This document shows positions 29,801-37,922 of a stretch of DNA of 64,000 nt, one piece after another. Under the pieces are notes generated by a model. The model was not told where the DNA came from, searched no databases, and worked only from the letters and a program-made list of their open reading frames with translations. The translations under genes and the position numbers were made by a program. Numbering within the stretch: the stretch's first letter is position 1; every line of letters begins with the position of its first letter. Origin of the DNA: Opacimonas viscosa (lineage in GTDB: Bacteria > Pseudomonadota > Gammaproteobacteria > Enterobacterales > Alteromonadaceae); assembly GCF_024199005.1 (NCBI RefSeq), contig NZ_JANATA010000004.1, positions 62,001-126,000 on the forward strand, in the 5' to 3' direction.

Positions 29801-30745
29801 GAAGAAGAAAAAATAGAGGAGACAAATCATACCATACAGTATAAAAGCGCTATTTTTTCAGGCAACACAAGTATGCAGTGGGAAGTGCAGTCATTTAGTA
29901 AAATCACCCGCCAACATACCTTCACCGACCTCAATGAAAAAGATCGTGAACAAGATGAAAAAGCACAGCCTAATAAAAGAGTAAATAGTGATTTAATACG
30001 TTTTACGCTGCCCAAAGGGGCTAATGCAGGGAACTTATTACACAATATCTTAGAAGATCATGAATTTTGTCAGCCATTTAATTTGGCTGAGCATGAAGAG
30101 CACCTTAGCATTTTTGCTGATACGCATAATCAACAGGTAAAAACAGAAGACTTGGTTGAGTGGTTTGAAGATATTTTAGCTAGTCCAATTCAGGTATCGA
30201 ATCCATCAAAGGATAACGCTTGCGATACATTTTCGTTACGTGATTTAACGCATACATTAAAAGAACCGGAGTTCTATTTCCCTCTAGCTTCAGTTAATGT
30301 TGCTGATTTAGCCAAACTCTTGGGAGAGCATCGACGTAGAGAGCTTGCTGCGAAGAGTGACCATATATTGAATGGGATGTTACATGGTTTTATCGATTTA
30401 TTATTTGAATATAACGGGAAATACTATGTTGCAGATTACAAATCAAACTATTTAGGTGATTCTCTTGAGATGTATGACTCCCAAGCCATGACGCAAGCCA
30501 TCGAAGCACACGATTACGATCTTCAATATTTGATTTACACTTGGGCCTTGCATCAAATGTTATCGCAGAAGCTACCTAACTATGCTTTTTCTGAACATTT
30601 CGGCGGCGTATATTATTTCTTTTTACGAGGAATGTCTTGTTCGGGTCCAACTATGTCAGGTATATACCAAAAACAGATCACCCAAGAAGAGATAGCTAGT
30701 TTGACCCGTATTTTCGGCACAGACAAAGAAGGGGATACAGCATGA
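26870..30745 (+). CDS. recB: Exodeoxyribonuclease V beta subunit (RecB helicase-nuclease)
   Basis: 3'-5' helicase and nuclease of RecBCD. Walker A is IEASAGTGKTFNI. Further SF1 motifs are FTKAAT, ALIDEFQDTDNYQ (Walker B), IGDPKQAIYGFRG, KNYRST, TIHGSKGLEYPVVF and LYVAVTRA. The C-terminal nuclease carries GMLHGFIDLLFE and YYVADYKSNYLG, the Asp and Asp-x-Lys active site. At 1291 aa it is about 110 residues longer than the E. coli protein. Much of the excess is a Thr/Glu/Ser-rich low-complexity insertion at about residues 505-573. ATG at 26870 or 26873 may serve as start. It overlaps recD by 4 nt. Confidence 0.96.
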   Translation: MMSQVFKKPLAVTQMNLSGVHLIEASAGTGKTFNITRIVMRLLLETEYTIDQILVVTFTKAATQELKNRIAATLNEFKSALESEQEKWLTQSPTDTELSYQYLKEDVLTQYMSPCRSSADVLEYLQQGIKKLSGSALLLDEAPIHTINAFCQRELSRISFISGLPFEFNIENSTLDLELECIQDEYRRLVSNQQNIEILTEAKVDTPERFYQAYGQAIASELPLRFADQKQLEEELSSGLKELVDSPEVSTVHNILNQYYLRYQSMVNEALNKTKPPKFAYTTMDALDALLAWYDNPDLTVEIPALSKVLSGNIHIPKLTDDPDEKQRIKDAVEQYQNFTKKLKKMHAQYAGGDCSRIAERNEFIFELILKLKQQIAEKKTHANVLGHNDTVRLFAKAIHHGSEDLHNQLRNTYPVALIDEFQDTDNYQYTIFSELYPRQTTNMLLMIGDPKQAIYGFRGGDIFTYLNASQNIDYAWSMQKNYRSTQAMITAYDLLFYGIDLSVLTTAEVIAKLPPADQNHETTCRDVSSTTMECATERTLASTAEHTTENTKDIRIQASAEKTHEGGLNRAEIFGENISAPWIYPGKPKLKGLSEGTPPIQFFYPEETFDEEFKSGNNTYKDAASIWVTNEIIRLLKSVSKYDDDELKQIAPKDIAVLVRGKSEAKQIQNALARSGLKSVYLSNKQSVFASQEAQQVLAFLNGLQHYRNTKKVLQACATELWGLSLTEVSALQDVMSSAYDENVEALVNYANMWQKSGIYSLLTDVLKERFTSRKAVLSRERQVTNYLHLADILQEQSKSLTQHGALISWLATQIHLQEADVRVNNDDIYIQRLDSDDELIKIVTIHGSKGLEYPVVFVPFAGFAPYQKEQEVLQYQTFISGKKQQIVQVGKSVNAEKQQQTQDFAELTRLLYVAVTRAAFRCYIGLGKPSEFCSSTVYTALGIHADKPQSILSSLETIQGLHSDSFVFHPYSIAIEEEKIEETNHTIQYKSAIFSGNTSMQWEVQSFSKITRQHTFTDLNEKDREQDEKAQPNKRVNSDLIRFTLPKGANAGNLLHNILEDHEFCQPFNLAEHEEHLSIFADTHNQQVKTEDLVEWFEDILASPIQVSNPSKDNACDTFSLRDLTHTLKEPEFYFPLASVNVADLAKLLGEHRRRELAAKSDHILNGMLHGFIDLLFEYNGKYYVADYKSNYLGDSLEMYDSQAMTQAIEAHDYDLQYLIYTWALHQMLSQKLPNYAFSEHFGGVYYFFLRGMSCSGPTMSGIYQKQITQEEIASLTRIFGTDKEGDTA

Positions 30746-32697
30746 CATTAACATCATTAATGCAAGTAAACCCACATTTACAAAACTGCCTAAACGATCC
30801 AGGTGTGATCGCAAATGCTTATCGTTTTGTGAGTTTTTTTGATTTACCAGAAGAATATGTGCCTACTGCAGAGGTGATTGCTGCTAGTGTTTATGATCAT
30901 TTAGCAAGAGGACATAGTTGTTTACCTTTAACAAGACTACAAGAAGATATATGGTTTTCAGGGCATATAAATACGGAGAATAATCTCTCGAAAAACAGTG
31001 ACCACTATGACATTAGTTCACTGCAAGAAAAAATGTATCCGGGTGTGATAATTGCCAACCTCCCATACTTTGACGAAGCATTATCAGCACTCACTACTGC
31101 CAGTGCTCCATATCATTTGGTTATTGAATTTGATGCGATTTATATGCGTTCGTATCAATCCTTAGAAACGAAGATTGCTGAACTCTTAATAGAAAAAAAT
31201 CAGGTTTCTTGTACACCATCATCCGGCAATTCCGATGCTGTACTGCATAAATTGACAACAATTCTCCCTTTACTCTTCCCTGAGGGAGTCATTAACAATA
31301 CTCAAGCACTTGCAGTAGGGAACGCTTGCCATAGAATGTTTAGTATTATCAATGGAGGACCTGGTACAGGTAAAACTTACACTGCAGCACGTGTATTGTT
31401 AGCCTTAAAGTTCCTATCACCACAGGCAAAAATTGCTTTAGCGGCTCCGACGGGGAAAGCCGCTCAACGGCTGGGTGAATCAATTGATGCGGCACTTGAG
31501 GTTTTTAACTATCATCCAGTACTAGGAGAGAGTGCGCAACATATCCCCAAAACGCCAACTACTGTGCATCGACTCATTGGTACTGGCGGCCACTCAAAGC
31601 ATGCCAAATACCATCGTCAAAACCCTTTGCCCTTTGATGTCATTATGGTTGATGAAGTTTCTATGCTGGATCTTCGGATGACTGAAATGTTACTACTTGC
31701 ATGTAAACCCAAAGCGCGAGTTATTTGGTTGGGAGATAGCGCTCAACTACCCTCTGTAGATGTAGGGTGTGTTCTTGAAGATCTGGTAGGGACTATCGCA
31801 AAACAAACAGCATTATCGCGTTCAAAAGTTACCGCTGATTGGTTAACTGCTTTGACGGGTACCTGTATTTCAGAATCATCAAAACCTGATTATGACCATG
31901 TGATTACCCTGACCAAAAACTATCGTTCACTAAACCACATCAATGATATGGCAAATGCGATACTTGCAGGAGAATACTCAGCATTTCATCAAGCTTATAA
32001 TTCAGCTGAAAAAATATCTTCTAGCTTTGTCGAATTAGAAAAAATGGTAAATGAAAATCAGGCCTTACAATGGCACGCTTCCGACTATACTGCTTCAGTA
32101 GGACAGTTAATTAAGCAGTTGGCGAGTCAATATTTTGCTAAAATCGCACAGCAAAACACCATTAGTGAAGCATTAAGCTTGTTACAAGACTTAAAGATCT
32201 TAACGCCCATGCGTCGGGGGAAACTGGGTGTCGAGGATATTAATTCGCTAGTGATAAGTACATTGGATGCAAAAGCCTCAGTACTTGAGCCTTGGTTTAA
32301 AGGTTTACCGATTATTGTTTTGCAGAATGATCATGTAACACGACTAAATAATGGAGATGTCGGGATTGTCTGGCCCAATGATAAAGGCGAACTCGTTGCT
32401 TTTTTTCCAGTGAATGATGGTCAATATAGGGTCATTCATCGTTATCGACTACCTGTTTTTGAGCCTGTTTATGCTATGACCGTCCACAAGTCTCAAGGCA
32501 GTGAGTTTGCGAACGTCGTGCTTGTTTTGCCGGAACAACATAACGAACTGTGCCATAAGGAGTTATTGTTTACAGGTGTCACAAGAGCTCGCAGTCATCT
32601 TATGTTGACAGCTCATAAACCAGTATTAGAAAAAACCTTAATTACGTCACAGAAGCGTGATTCCTATTTGAGTCAGCGCATTTTTGGTGGAGCATAA
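30742..32697 (+). CDS. recD: Exodeoxyribonuclease V alpha subunit (RecD helicase)
   Basis: 5'-3' helicase of RecBCD. Walker A is INGGPGTGKTYTAARVL. Other motifs are ALAAPTGKAAQRL, TTVHRLIG, MVDEVSMLDLRM (Walker B), WLGDSAQLPSVDVG, LTKNYRS and, near the end, YAMTVHKSQGSEFANVVLVL and LLFTGVTRAR. The helical N-terminal domain of about 190 residues precedes the ATPase core. Length 651 aa is slightly above E. coli RecD. It is the third gene of the operon, starting inside the recB stop (ATGA), so the three subunits are probably made in fixed ratio. Confidence 0.96.
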   Translation: MTLTSLMQVNPHLQNCLNDPGVIANAYRFVSFFDLPEEYVPTAEVIAASVYDHLARGHSCLPLTRLQEDIWFSGHINTENNLSKNSDHYDISSLQEKMYPGVIIANLPYFDEALSALTTASAPYHLVIEFDAIYMRSYQSLETKIAELLIEKNQVSCTPSSGNSDAVLHKLTTILPLLFPEGVINNTQALAVGNACHRMFSIINGGPGTGKTYTAARVLLALKFLSPQAKIALAAPTGKAAQRLGESIDAALEVFNYHPVLGESAQHIPKTPTTVHRLIGTGGHSKHAKYHRQNPLPFDVIMVDEVSMLDLRMTEMLLLACKPKARVIWLGDSAQLPSVDVGCVLEDLVGTIAKQTALSRSKVTADWLTALTGTCISESSKPDYDHVITLTKNYRSLNHINDMANAILAGEYSAFHQAYNSAEKISSSFVELEKMVNENQALQWHASDYTASVGQLIKQLASQYFAKIAQQNTISEALSLLQDLKILTPMRRGKLGVEDINSLVISTLDAKASVLEPWFKGLPIIVLQNDHVTRLNNGDVGIVWPNDKGELVAFFPVNDGQYRVIHRYRLPVFEPVYAMTVHKSQGSEFANVVLVLPEQHNELCHKELLFTGVTRARSHLMLTAHKPVLEKTLITSQKRDSYLSQRIFGGA

Positions 32698-32778
32698 TCT
32701 GCACACTTGCGCATATAACTGGTATACTGTAGTTTACGCGCCTTGCTATACCGCAAGGCTTTACTACAAGAAGAACAT

Positions 32779-34074
32779 ATGAAATTTTTAGAACTAGGGT
32801 TATCCCCGAATATCCAGAAAGCCCTAGATGAGTTATCTTATATAGAACCCACACCAATCCAAGCTCAAGCTATCCCAGAGATTCTTAAAGGATCAGATGT
32901 ACTTGCCGCAGCCCAGACTGGTACAGGTAAAACAGGTGCTTTTACATTACCTTTAGCCCAAATGTTACATACAGCTACTGGACCCAAAGCAAAACCTAAC
33001 CATATCAAAGCGTTAATTGTTACACCAACCAGAGAGTTGGCTGCTCAAGTTTATGAAAGTGTGGTGGGTTATGCGAAACATACTGATTTGAAAGCTGTGG
33101 TTGCCTATGGTGGTGTTTCGATTAATCCGCAGATGAAATTTTTACGCAAAGGTTGCGATATTATGATCGTTACGCCTGGACGCCTATTAGATTTATATGA
33201 ACGAAACGCAGTTAAATTTACACAACTAGAAACGCTCGTTTTAGATGAAGCAGACAGAATGTTAGATATGGGTTTCATCCATGACATCAAAAAGATCATC
33301 AAACTTCTGCCCAACAAACGACAAAACTTACTATTTTCTGCTACGTTCTCAGATGACATTAGAAAGCTATCCAGTACGATTGTTAATAACCCTGTAGAAA
33401 TCACAGTTTCCCCCAGAAATACGGCATCCGAAACAGTCGAACACTCAGTCATCCAAGTTGAGAAGTCGAAAAAATCAAAGCTTCTGACAGCGGTTATAAA
33501 AGAAAATAATTGGCAGCAAGTATTAGTATTTACGCGAACTAAGTCAGGTGCCAATAGACTAGTTAAGCAATTATCAGAACGTGGGTTGGAAGCGGCAGCT
33601 ATCCATGGCAACAAAAGCCAAGGAGCAAGGAATAAAGCATTAGCGGGTTTCAAATCAGGTGATATACGGGTGTTAGTCGCTACGGATATTGTTGCTCGTG
33701 GTATTGATATTTCAGAATTACCAAACGTAGTGAATTATGATTTGCCAAATGTACCAGAGGATTATGTTCATCGTATCGGACGAACTGGACGAGCTGGTTC
33801 CAGTGGTAGTGCTTTATCGTTTGTGACTATTGATGATATAGAACAGCTCAGTGCGATTCAAAACCTTATTCAACAAATTATTCCAATCGTGCATGTTGAA
33901 GGTTTGTCTTTAAGTAAACCTTTGCCAGAAAAACCTTTAAAAGCTGTTAAGCCTAAAAAACCTAAAAAGCCTAAGAAGCCAGCGAGTAAAAAAGTATACA
34001 ACATGGAACTACAGGGCCGTCGCAAAGCACGTAAACCGGCAGGTGGCAATAAACCCAGAACAATCGGGCATTAA
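32779..34074 (+). CDS. rhlE: DEAD-box ATP-dependent RNA helicase, RhlE type
   Basis: Remodels RNA structure, with roles in ribosome maturation or mRNA turnover. The start at 32779 ([12 protein letters not shown]) is preceded by AAGAAGAACAT; an in-frame TTG 12 codons upstream lies in a 5'-UTR hairpin and is unlikely. Motifs are the Q-motif [65 protein letters not shown] and [11 protein letters not shown] short basic tail ([15 protein letters not shown], then RRKARK) gives RNA affinity. The MLDMGF and early DEAD context favour RhlE. It stands apart from recD by a 7-bp hairpin at 32740-32759. Confidence 0.9.
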   Translation: MKFLELGLSPNIQKALDELSYIEPTPIQAQAIPEILKGSDVLAAAQTGTGKTGAFTLPLAQMLHTATGPKAKPNHIKALIVTPTRELAAQVYESVVGYAKHTDLKAVVAYGGVSINPQMKFLRKGCDIMIVTPGRLLDLYERNAVKFTQLETLVLDEADRMLDMGFIHDIKKIIKLLPNKRQNLLFSATFSDDIRKLSSTIVNNPVEITVSPRNTASETVEHSVIQVEKSKKSKLLTAVIKENNWQQVLVFTRTKSGANRLVKQLSERGLEAAAIHGNKSQGARNKALAGFKSGDIRVLVATDIVARGIDISELPNVVNYDLPNVPEDYVHRIGRTGRAGSSGSALSFVTIDDIEQLSAIQNLIQQIIPIVHVEGLSLSKPLPEKPLKAVKPKKPKKPKKPASKKVYNMELQGRRKARKPAGGNKPRTIGH

Positions 34075-34129
34075 TTAAATACGTACATCGCGTTTATATT
34101 TGTACTGCCCAATATTTGTATAGCTCCAA

Positions 34130-34165
34130 AAATTCATGATACTAATGGTGATGTATCATGAATTT
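34130..34165 (+). repeat. Perfect 13-bp inverted repeat after rhlE
   Basis: AAATTCATGATAC (34130-34142) and GTATCATGAATTT (34153-34165) enclose a 10-nt loop. T-rich stretches follow only after several bases, so it may be a weak terminator for rhlE or a binding site before the phosphatase gene. Confidence 0.6.
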
Positions 34166-34232
34166 CATCCGTATTTTTGCTTGTTTTTGTTATGATGATT
34201 AGATCAAAATATAAGAACAAGCAGAGAACATA

Positions 34233-34901
34233 ATGCAGTTAATTACCTTAGTCAGGCATGGGCAAGCCTCTTATGGCGCAGTCAATTACGATAACCTTTC
34301 TGAACTAGGCCATGCCCAAACACTAGCATTGGGAAAAGCAGTCGCTGAACAACAGATTTGTCCTGATGTTTTAGTGGCAGGTGGTATGCAACGCCATACC
34401 CAAACGGCACAAAATATTGCTGCAGCATTACCAATTCAACCCGATGCCACACCTTACCCAGCATTTAATGAATTTGCTTTTAGAGAAGTTGTTGATAGTT
34501 TTTTAGCTAAAAATCCTCATGAAACACCTTTGTCTGATGCACCAAGAACGGCTTTTTATCGGGTGCTAAAACTGGCTATGCAGGCATGGAGTAAGGATGA
34601 GTTAGATGACTTATCAGAAACTTATGCTGGTTTTCAAACTCGTGTTGTTAAAGGCGTGGTTCAACTGCAAAAAGATTTTCCTGAAGCCAAGCATATTATG
34701 GTGAGTACCTCTGGTGGAGCAATTGCTATGTATTTGGGGTACGTCTTGGGCTTAACAGCAGATAAGACTGTTGCGACTAACTTACAAATCTATAATAGCA
34801 GTTTACATCGTTTTCTGGTCAATACTGATACAAGTTATTTGACTGGCTTTAATGATGTCGCTTATCTACACACACAACCTAGTATGTTGACTTATTCTTA
34901 A
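34233..34901 (+). CDS. Histidine phosphatase (phosphoglycerate mutase-like) family protein
   Basis: Phosphatase of the branch-1 histidine phosphatase superfamily. The catalytic N-terminal motif is TLVRHGQASYG with the phosphoacceptor His. A second conserved region is GGMQRHTQTAQNI, the acid residue lies in NEFAFREV, and the distal His/Ser site lies around HIMVSTSGGAIAM, where a Ser replaces the more usual His of the SHG motif. Length 222 aa. It is followed 9 bp later by the quinone oxidoreductase gene, probably co-transcribed. Such proteins often occur beside acyl-CoA dehydrogenase genes; one lies 3 kb away. Substrate unknown. Confidence 0.85.
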   Translation: MQLITLVRHGQASYGAVNYDNLSELGHAQTLALGKAVAEQQICPDVLVAGGMQRHTQTAQNIAAALPIQPDATPYPAFNEFAFREVVDSFLAKNPHETPLSDAPRTAFYRVLKLAMQAWSKDELDDLSETYAGFQTRVVKGVVQLQKDFPEAKHIMVSTSGGAIAMYLGYVLGLTADKTVATNLQIYNSSLHRFLVNTDTSYLTGFNDVAYLHTQPSMLTYS

Positions 34902-34910
34902 GGAATTATA

Positions 34911-35909
34911 ATGATTGATCATGTCCCAACAATGCAGGCGTTAACGTGTCAAGAGTTTGCACCTATCGATGCTCATAGTGTCGAAAGTGTTGCTATACCT
35001 GTAGCCAAACCTCATGAAGTATTAATTAAAATCGAAGCTGCTGGAGTCAATTTTCCTGATGGTCTTTTAGTACAAGGGCTGTACCAAATGCGTCCAGCGT
35101 TTCCATTTACCCCTGGTGCTGAAGTGTGTGGCACAGTGGTTGAGGTAGGAGTTGAAGTAAAACATCTTCAGCCTGGAGCAAAAGTGATTGGTTGGTGCAT
35201 GCTAGGTGGTTATGCCGAATATGTCGCTGTCCCAAGTAATCTGGTGATGCCAATCCCTGATACATTTGATGCGCAACAAGCTGCGGCTCTAATGACAGCA
35301 CATGCGACAGCTCATCATGCCTTAAAGCAACGTGGACAGTGCCAAGCTGGAGATATTGTTTTAGTGACTGGCGCGGCTGGTGGTACAGGCACTGCTGCGG
35401 TACAAATTGCAAAACAGATGGGGGCAACTGTGATTGCCGCTTGTTCTACAGATGAAAAATGTGAATTCGCCAAAGCACAAGGCGCCGATCATACAATTAA
35501 TACTTCTACTCAAAGTATCAAAGAGCAAGCAAAAGCAATCACACATGGTCAGGGCGTTGACATTGTCTATGAATGTGTCGGAGGGGATATTTTTAATCAA
35601 TGTGTAAGTGCACTTGGGTTTGGTGGCCGGCTTCTCGTTATTGGTTTTGCCGGTGGAGAGATTCCTAAGTTTTCAGTTAATCTCGCTTTAGTTAAAAGTA
35701 TTGCCATTGTAGGTGTGTACTGGGGAAGTTTTACTCAGCATGATTATTCTAGTTTTCAAGAAAACATGGCTGAGTTAATGGGGTGGTTTGCCCAAGGCAC
35801 CATCCAAGTGCATATTGACCGGGTCTTTACTTTACAAGATGCAAACGCAGCTTTGAGTTATGTAGCATCTCGTCAGGTAAAAGGTAAAGTGGTATTAGTG
35901 CCTAAATAG
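34911..35909 (+). CDS. NADPH:quinone oxidoreductase family protein (zinc-free MDR)
   Basis: Medium-chain reductase using NADPH to reduce quinones or enoyl compounds. The start ATG follows AAGGAATTATA. GVNFPDGLLVQG, PFTPGAEVCGTV and GGYAEYVAVP mark the catalytic domain. The Rossmann motif VTGAAGGTGTAAVQIA binds NADPH. The zinc-binding Cys/His sets of alcohol dehydrogenases are absent, as expected for the Qor branch. It lies 9 bp behind the histidine phosphatase. The combination suggests a fatty-acid or acyl-CoA related role, but that rests on context only. Confidence 0.85.
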   Translation: MIDHVPTMQALTCQEFAPIDAHSVESVAIPVAKPHEVLIKIEAAGVNFPDGLLVQGLYQMRPAFPFTPGAEVCGTVVEVGVEVKHLQPGAKVIGWCMLGGYAEYVAVPSNLVMPIPDTFDAQQAAALMTAHATAHHALKQRGQCQAGDIVLVTGAAGGTGTAAVQIAKQMGATVIAACSTDEKCEFAKAQGADHTINTSTQSIKEQAKAITHGQGVDIVYECVGGDIFNQCVSALGFGGRLLVIGFAGGEIPKFSVNLALVKSIAIVGVYWGSFTQHDYSSFQENMAELMGWFAQGTIQVHIDRVFTLQDANAALSYVASRQVKGKVVLVPK

Positions 35910-36022
35910 AAAACTTAAGCCGACTAAACCCGAAATACACAAACTATTTGTTATTCATGTCAACTTTTACTCCTCTCCCTCGTTATACTAACTAATACAC
36001 TGACTAAATTGATAACTGATAA

Positions 36023-36616
36023 ATGACAAAATCAGAAATACATAAACTTGAAAGCTTTTTTTTAGCGAACCAGCAAAAAGCTTTTCTGTTTTGTCAGTAT
36101 CGTGGACTGTCTGAGCAAGACAGCCTAGATATTATCCAAGACACCATGTTGCAATTTTACAAGCATTATTCACATAAAGCAGAAAGTGATTGGGCGCCAT
36201 TATTTTTCACTGTGCTACGCCACAAACTGATTGATAAGCAGCGCTGGTTAAGTCTACAAAACAAGTTATTTTTTTGGCAGAAAACAGGCAACGATGACAC
36301 ATCAGATAGTCACAATATTGAGTTAGCAGAAAGTTTGTTTGCCGCTCATGCTGAGTTAAACAAAAGTGAGTGGACAGATAACGAATGCAAGAATACGGAA
36401 TACGCAGTAGCGCATGCACAAGGCTACAAGAAATTAATTAATACAATACAAATGTTACCGGAAAAGCAACAAAGTGTATTTTTATTAAAAACGATTAATG
36501 AATTTTCTGAACAGCATATAGCAGAAGTATTAGGTGTGAGTGTCGGAACAGTGAAACAGCATTACGCCCGAGCAAAAAAACAACTTCAACATTATTTAGG
36601 TGAGCAAGATGACTAA
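36023..36616 (+). CDS. ECF-type RNA polymerase sigma factor
   Basis: Alternative sigma factor directing RNA polymerase to an unknown regulon. Region 2 contains SEQDSLDIIQDTMLQFYKHY, equivalent to the core-binding helix. Region 4 is LPEKQQSVFLLKTINEFS, then EVLGVSVGTVKQHYARAKKQ, a helix-turn-helix for -35 recognition. A spacer of about 85 residues with Trp-rich stretches separates them, longer than in minimal ECF factors. At 197 aa it fits the family. Its last 8 nt overlap the next gene, which encodes a single-pass membrane protein and a likely anti-sigma partner. The start codon follows AACTGATAA without a strong SD. Confidence 0.88.
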   Translation: MTKSEIHKLESFFLANQQKAFLFCQYRGLSEQDSLDIIQDTMLQFYKHYSHKAESDWAPLFFTVLRHKLIDKQRWLSLQNKLFFWQKTGNDDTSDSHNIELAESLFAAHAELNKSEWTDNECKNTEYAVAHAQGYKKLINTIQMLPEKQQSVFLLKTINEFSEQHIAEVLGVSVGTVKQHYARAKKQLQHYLGEQDD

Positions 36617-37133
36617 CGATGACCATACAACCCCTGGTGCATCTATGGGTACCCAGAACGATAATGTTAACCAAAAATTTAGACCGCAAACCCCTCGGGG
36701 ATACGCAGAACTTTGTTCAGTATTGGGGCAGCAAGCAACCACGTTACACAAAGATATTCAGATGAAACTGTCTGCTAATACGAGCAATGTGATGCAGCAA
36801 ATAGCAAACCAAAATAATGTTACCGATAGACAGACTAATACATCGTTTACTCCGGCAGTGACGTTATATTTTACTAAAGTATGCACCTTGCTTGGTCTTC
36901 GCCCTATGTCTTTACCAAAGTTTGCTTTTTCGACAGGAACTTTGGCATCTGTTGTCCTGTTTAGTTTCTTATTTTTACCCCAACTACAAACTAACGACAA
37001 TGTGCCAGTACCAGCATTGCCTTTTTTGTCATCACCCACTTTATTAGAAGTAGTCATCACGACGAGTGAAGAAGACTTATTAGTGATTGAAGATTTAGAT
37101 TTATATGAAACGCTATTAAATGAGCCACTATAA
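36609..37133 (+). CDS. Single-pass membrane protein, probable anti-sigma partner
   Basis: Not recognised as a named family. The ATG at 36609 lies inside the end of the sigma gene (8-nt overlap); a GTG 9 nt upstream is also in frame. The first about 110 residues are polar and cytoplasmic-like, one hydrophobic helix follows (TGTLASVVLFSFLFLP, about residues 115-132), then a Pro/Thr-rich and acidic tail of about 40 residues outside. A position directly behind an ECF sigma gene and this topology suggest a membrane anti-sigma factor (inference). No ZAS/HxxxCxxC zinc motif is present. Confidence 0.65.
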   Translation: MTNDDHTTPGASMGTQNDNVNQKFRPQTPRGYAELCSVLGQQATTLHKDIQMKLSANTSNVMQQIANQNNVTDRQTNTSFTPAVTLYFTKVCTLLGLRPMSLPKFAFSTGTLASVVLFSFLFLPQLQTNDNVPVPALPFLSSPTLLEVVITTSEEDLLVIEDLDLYETLLNEPL

Positions 37134-37163
37134 AATATTTAGACCAACAAAGAGTACAGTATT

Positions 37164-37784
37164 ATGAAAAATACCAAGCAAAGTCATTACCGTTTATTAA
37201 AAACAACCTTATTAGGAATGAGTTTAAGTCTACTAACGCTATCGGTATCTGCCGTCGAATGGACTTCTCTAAATAAGAAGCAGCAAAAAGCATTGGCTGA
37301 GTATGAATACACCTGGCCTGATATTCCTGAAACGGAACAATTAACACTTATTCGAAAAGCAGATCGCTGGGCAGAAATGTCTCCTGAAAAAAGGCAGAAA
37401 GCCAAACAGCGAATGGCTAAACTAGCTGAGATGTCAGACGAAGAAAGAGCTGAATTTAAAAAACGCGCAAAACGATTTAAAGCCCTTCCAGAAGATGAAA
37501 AAAGAAGGTTGAAAGAACGTCGGAAAAAGTTTGAAAATTTGAGTGAAGAGGAAAAAGCTGAAATTAAAGCTCAGATGAAAGCTAAGAAGGAAGCATTTGA
37601 TGCATTGCCTGAATCTGAAAAAGCTCAGATCAAAGCACAAAGAAAAGCACAGAGAGAATTTTTTAAGAATCTTGATAAGGCTGAGCGCAAAGCGTTGAGT
37701 GAACAGATGAAAGGACTCAGCAGGGAAGAAGCGAAACAGTTAAGACAACGCTATTACAACGAAGCTATGGAGAAAAATTCTTAA
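37164..37784 (+). CDS. Secreted Lys/Glu-rich repeat protein (DUF3106-like)
   Basis: The N-terminus LLKTTLLGMSLSLLTLSVSA is a Sec signal, with predicted cleavage before VEW. The mature part is a highly charged helical repeat: units beginning AEM-S, AEM-S, KAL-P, ENL-S, DAL-P and KNL-D have lengths of 18, 18, 18, 22, 22 and 18 residues, each followed by an E..(K/R) helix. This resembles the DUF3106 family, which is often encoded behind ECF sigma genes. It is the third gene of the sigma operon, which ends in a strong terminator. A periplasmic heptad-like rod or envelope-stress sensor is plausible but unproven. Confidence 0.75.
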   Translation: MKNTKQSHYRLLKTTLLGMSLSLLTLSVSAVEWTSLNKKQQKALAEYEYTWPDIPETEQLTLIRKADRWAEMSPEKRQKAKQRMAKLAEMSDEERAEFKKRAKRFKALPEDEKRRLKERRKKFENLSEEEKAEIKAQMKAKKEAFDALPESEKAQIKAQRKAQREFFKNLDKAERKALSEQMKGLSREEAKQLRQRYYNEAMEKNS

Positions 37785-37845
37785 CATATTTATAACGACA
37801 CCTAATAACTCTCCATAAAATCAATAAAGTATGTTTATTCAAGAG

Positions 37846-37879
37846 CCTCGCATAGTATGCCACTATGTGAGGTTTTTTT
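37846..37879 (+). terminator. Rho-independent terminator of the ECF sigma operon
   Basis: The stem CCTCGCATAG (37846-37855) / CTATGTGAGG (37863-37872), with one G-T pair and a 7-nt loop, is followed by seven T. Confidence 0.9.
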
Positions 37880-37922
37880 GTGCCTCAAATTTGTTACACG
37901 TTTAATGATTTAGGAAATGAAT

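Noticed and set aside
32707-32728. TTGCGC and TATACT as the rhlE promoter
   Set aside because: The spacing is only 10 bp, too short for sigma-70.
32740-32759. 7-bp hairpin GCCTTGC/GCAAGGC read as a recD terminator
   Set aside because: No adequate T-run follows; it is more likely a 5'-UTR hairpin of rhlE.
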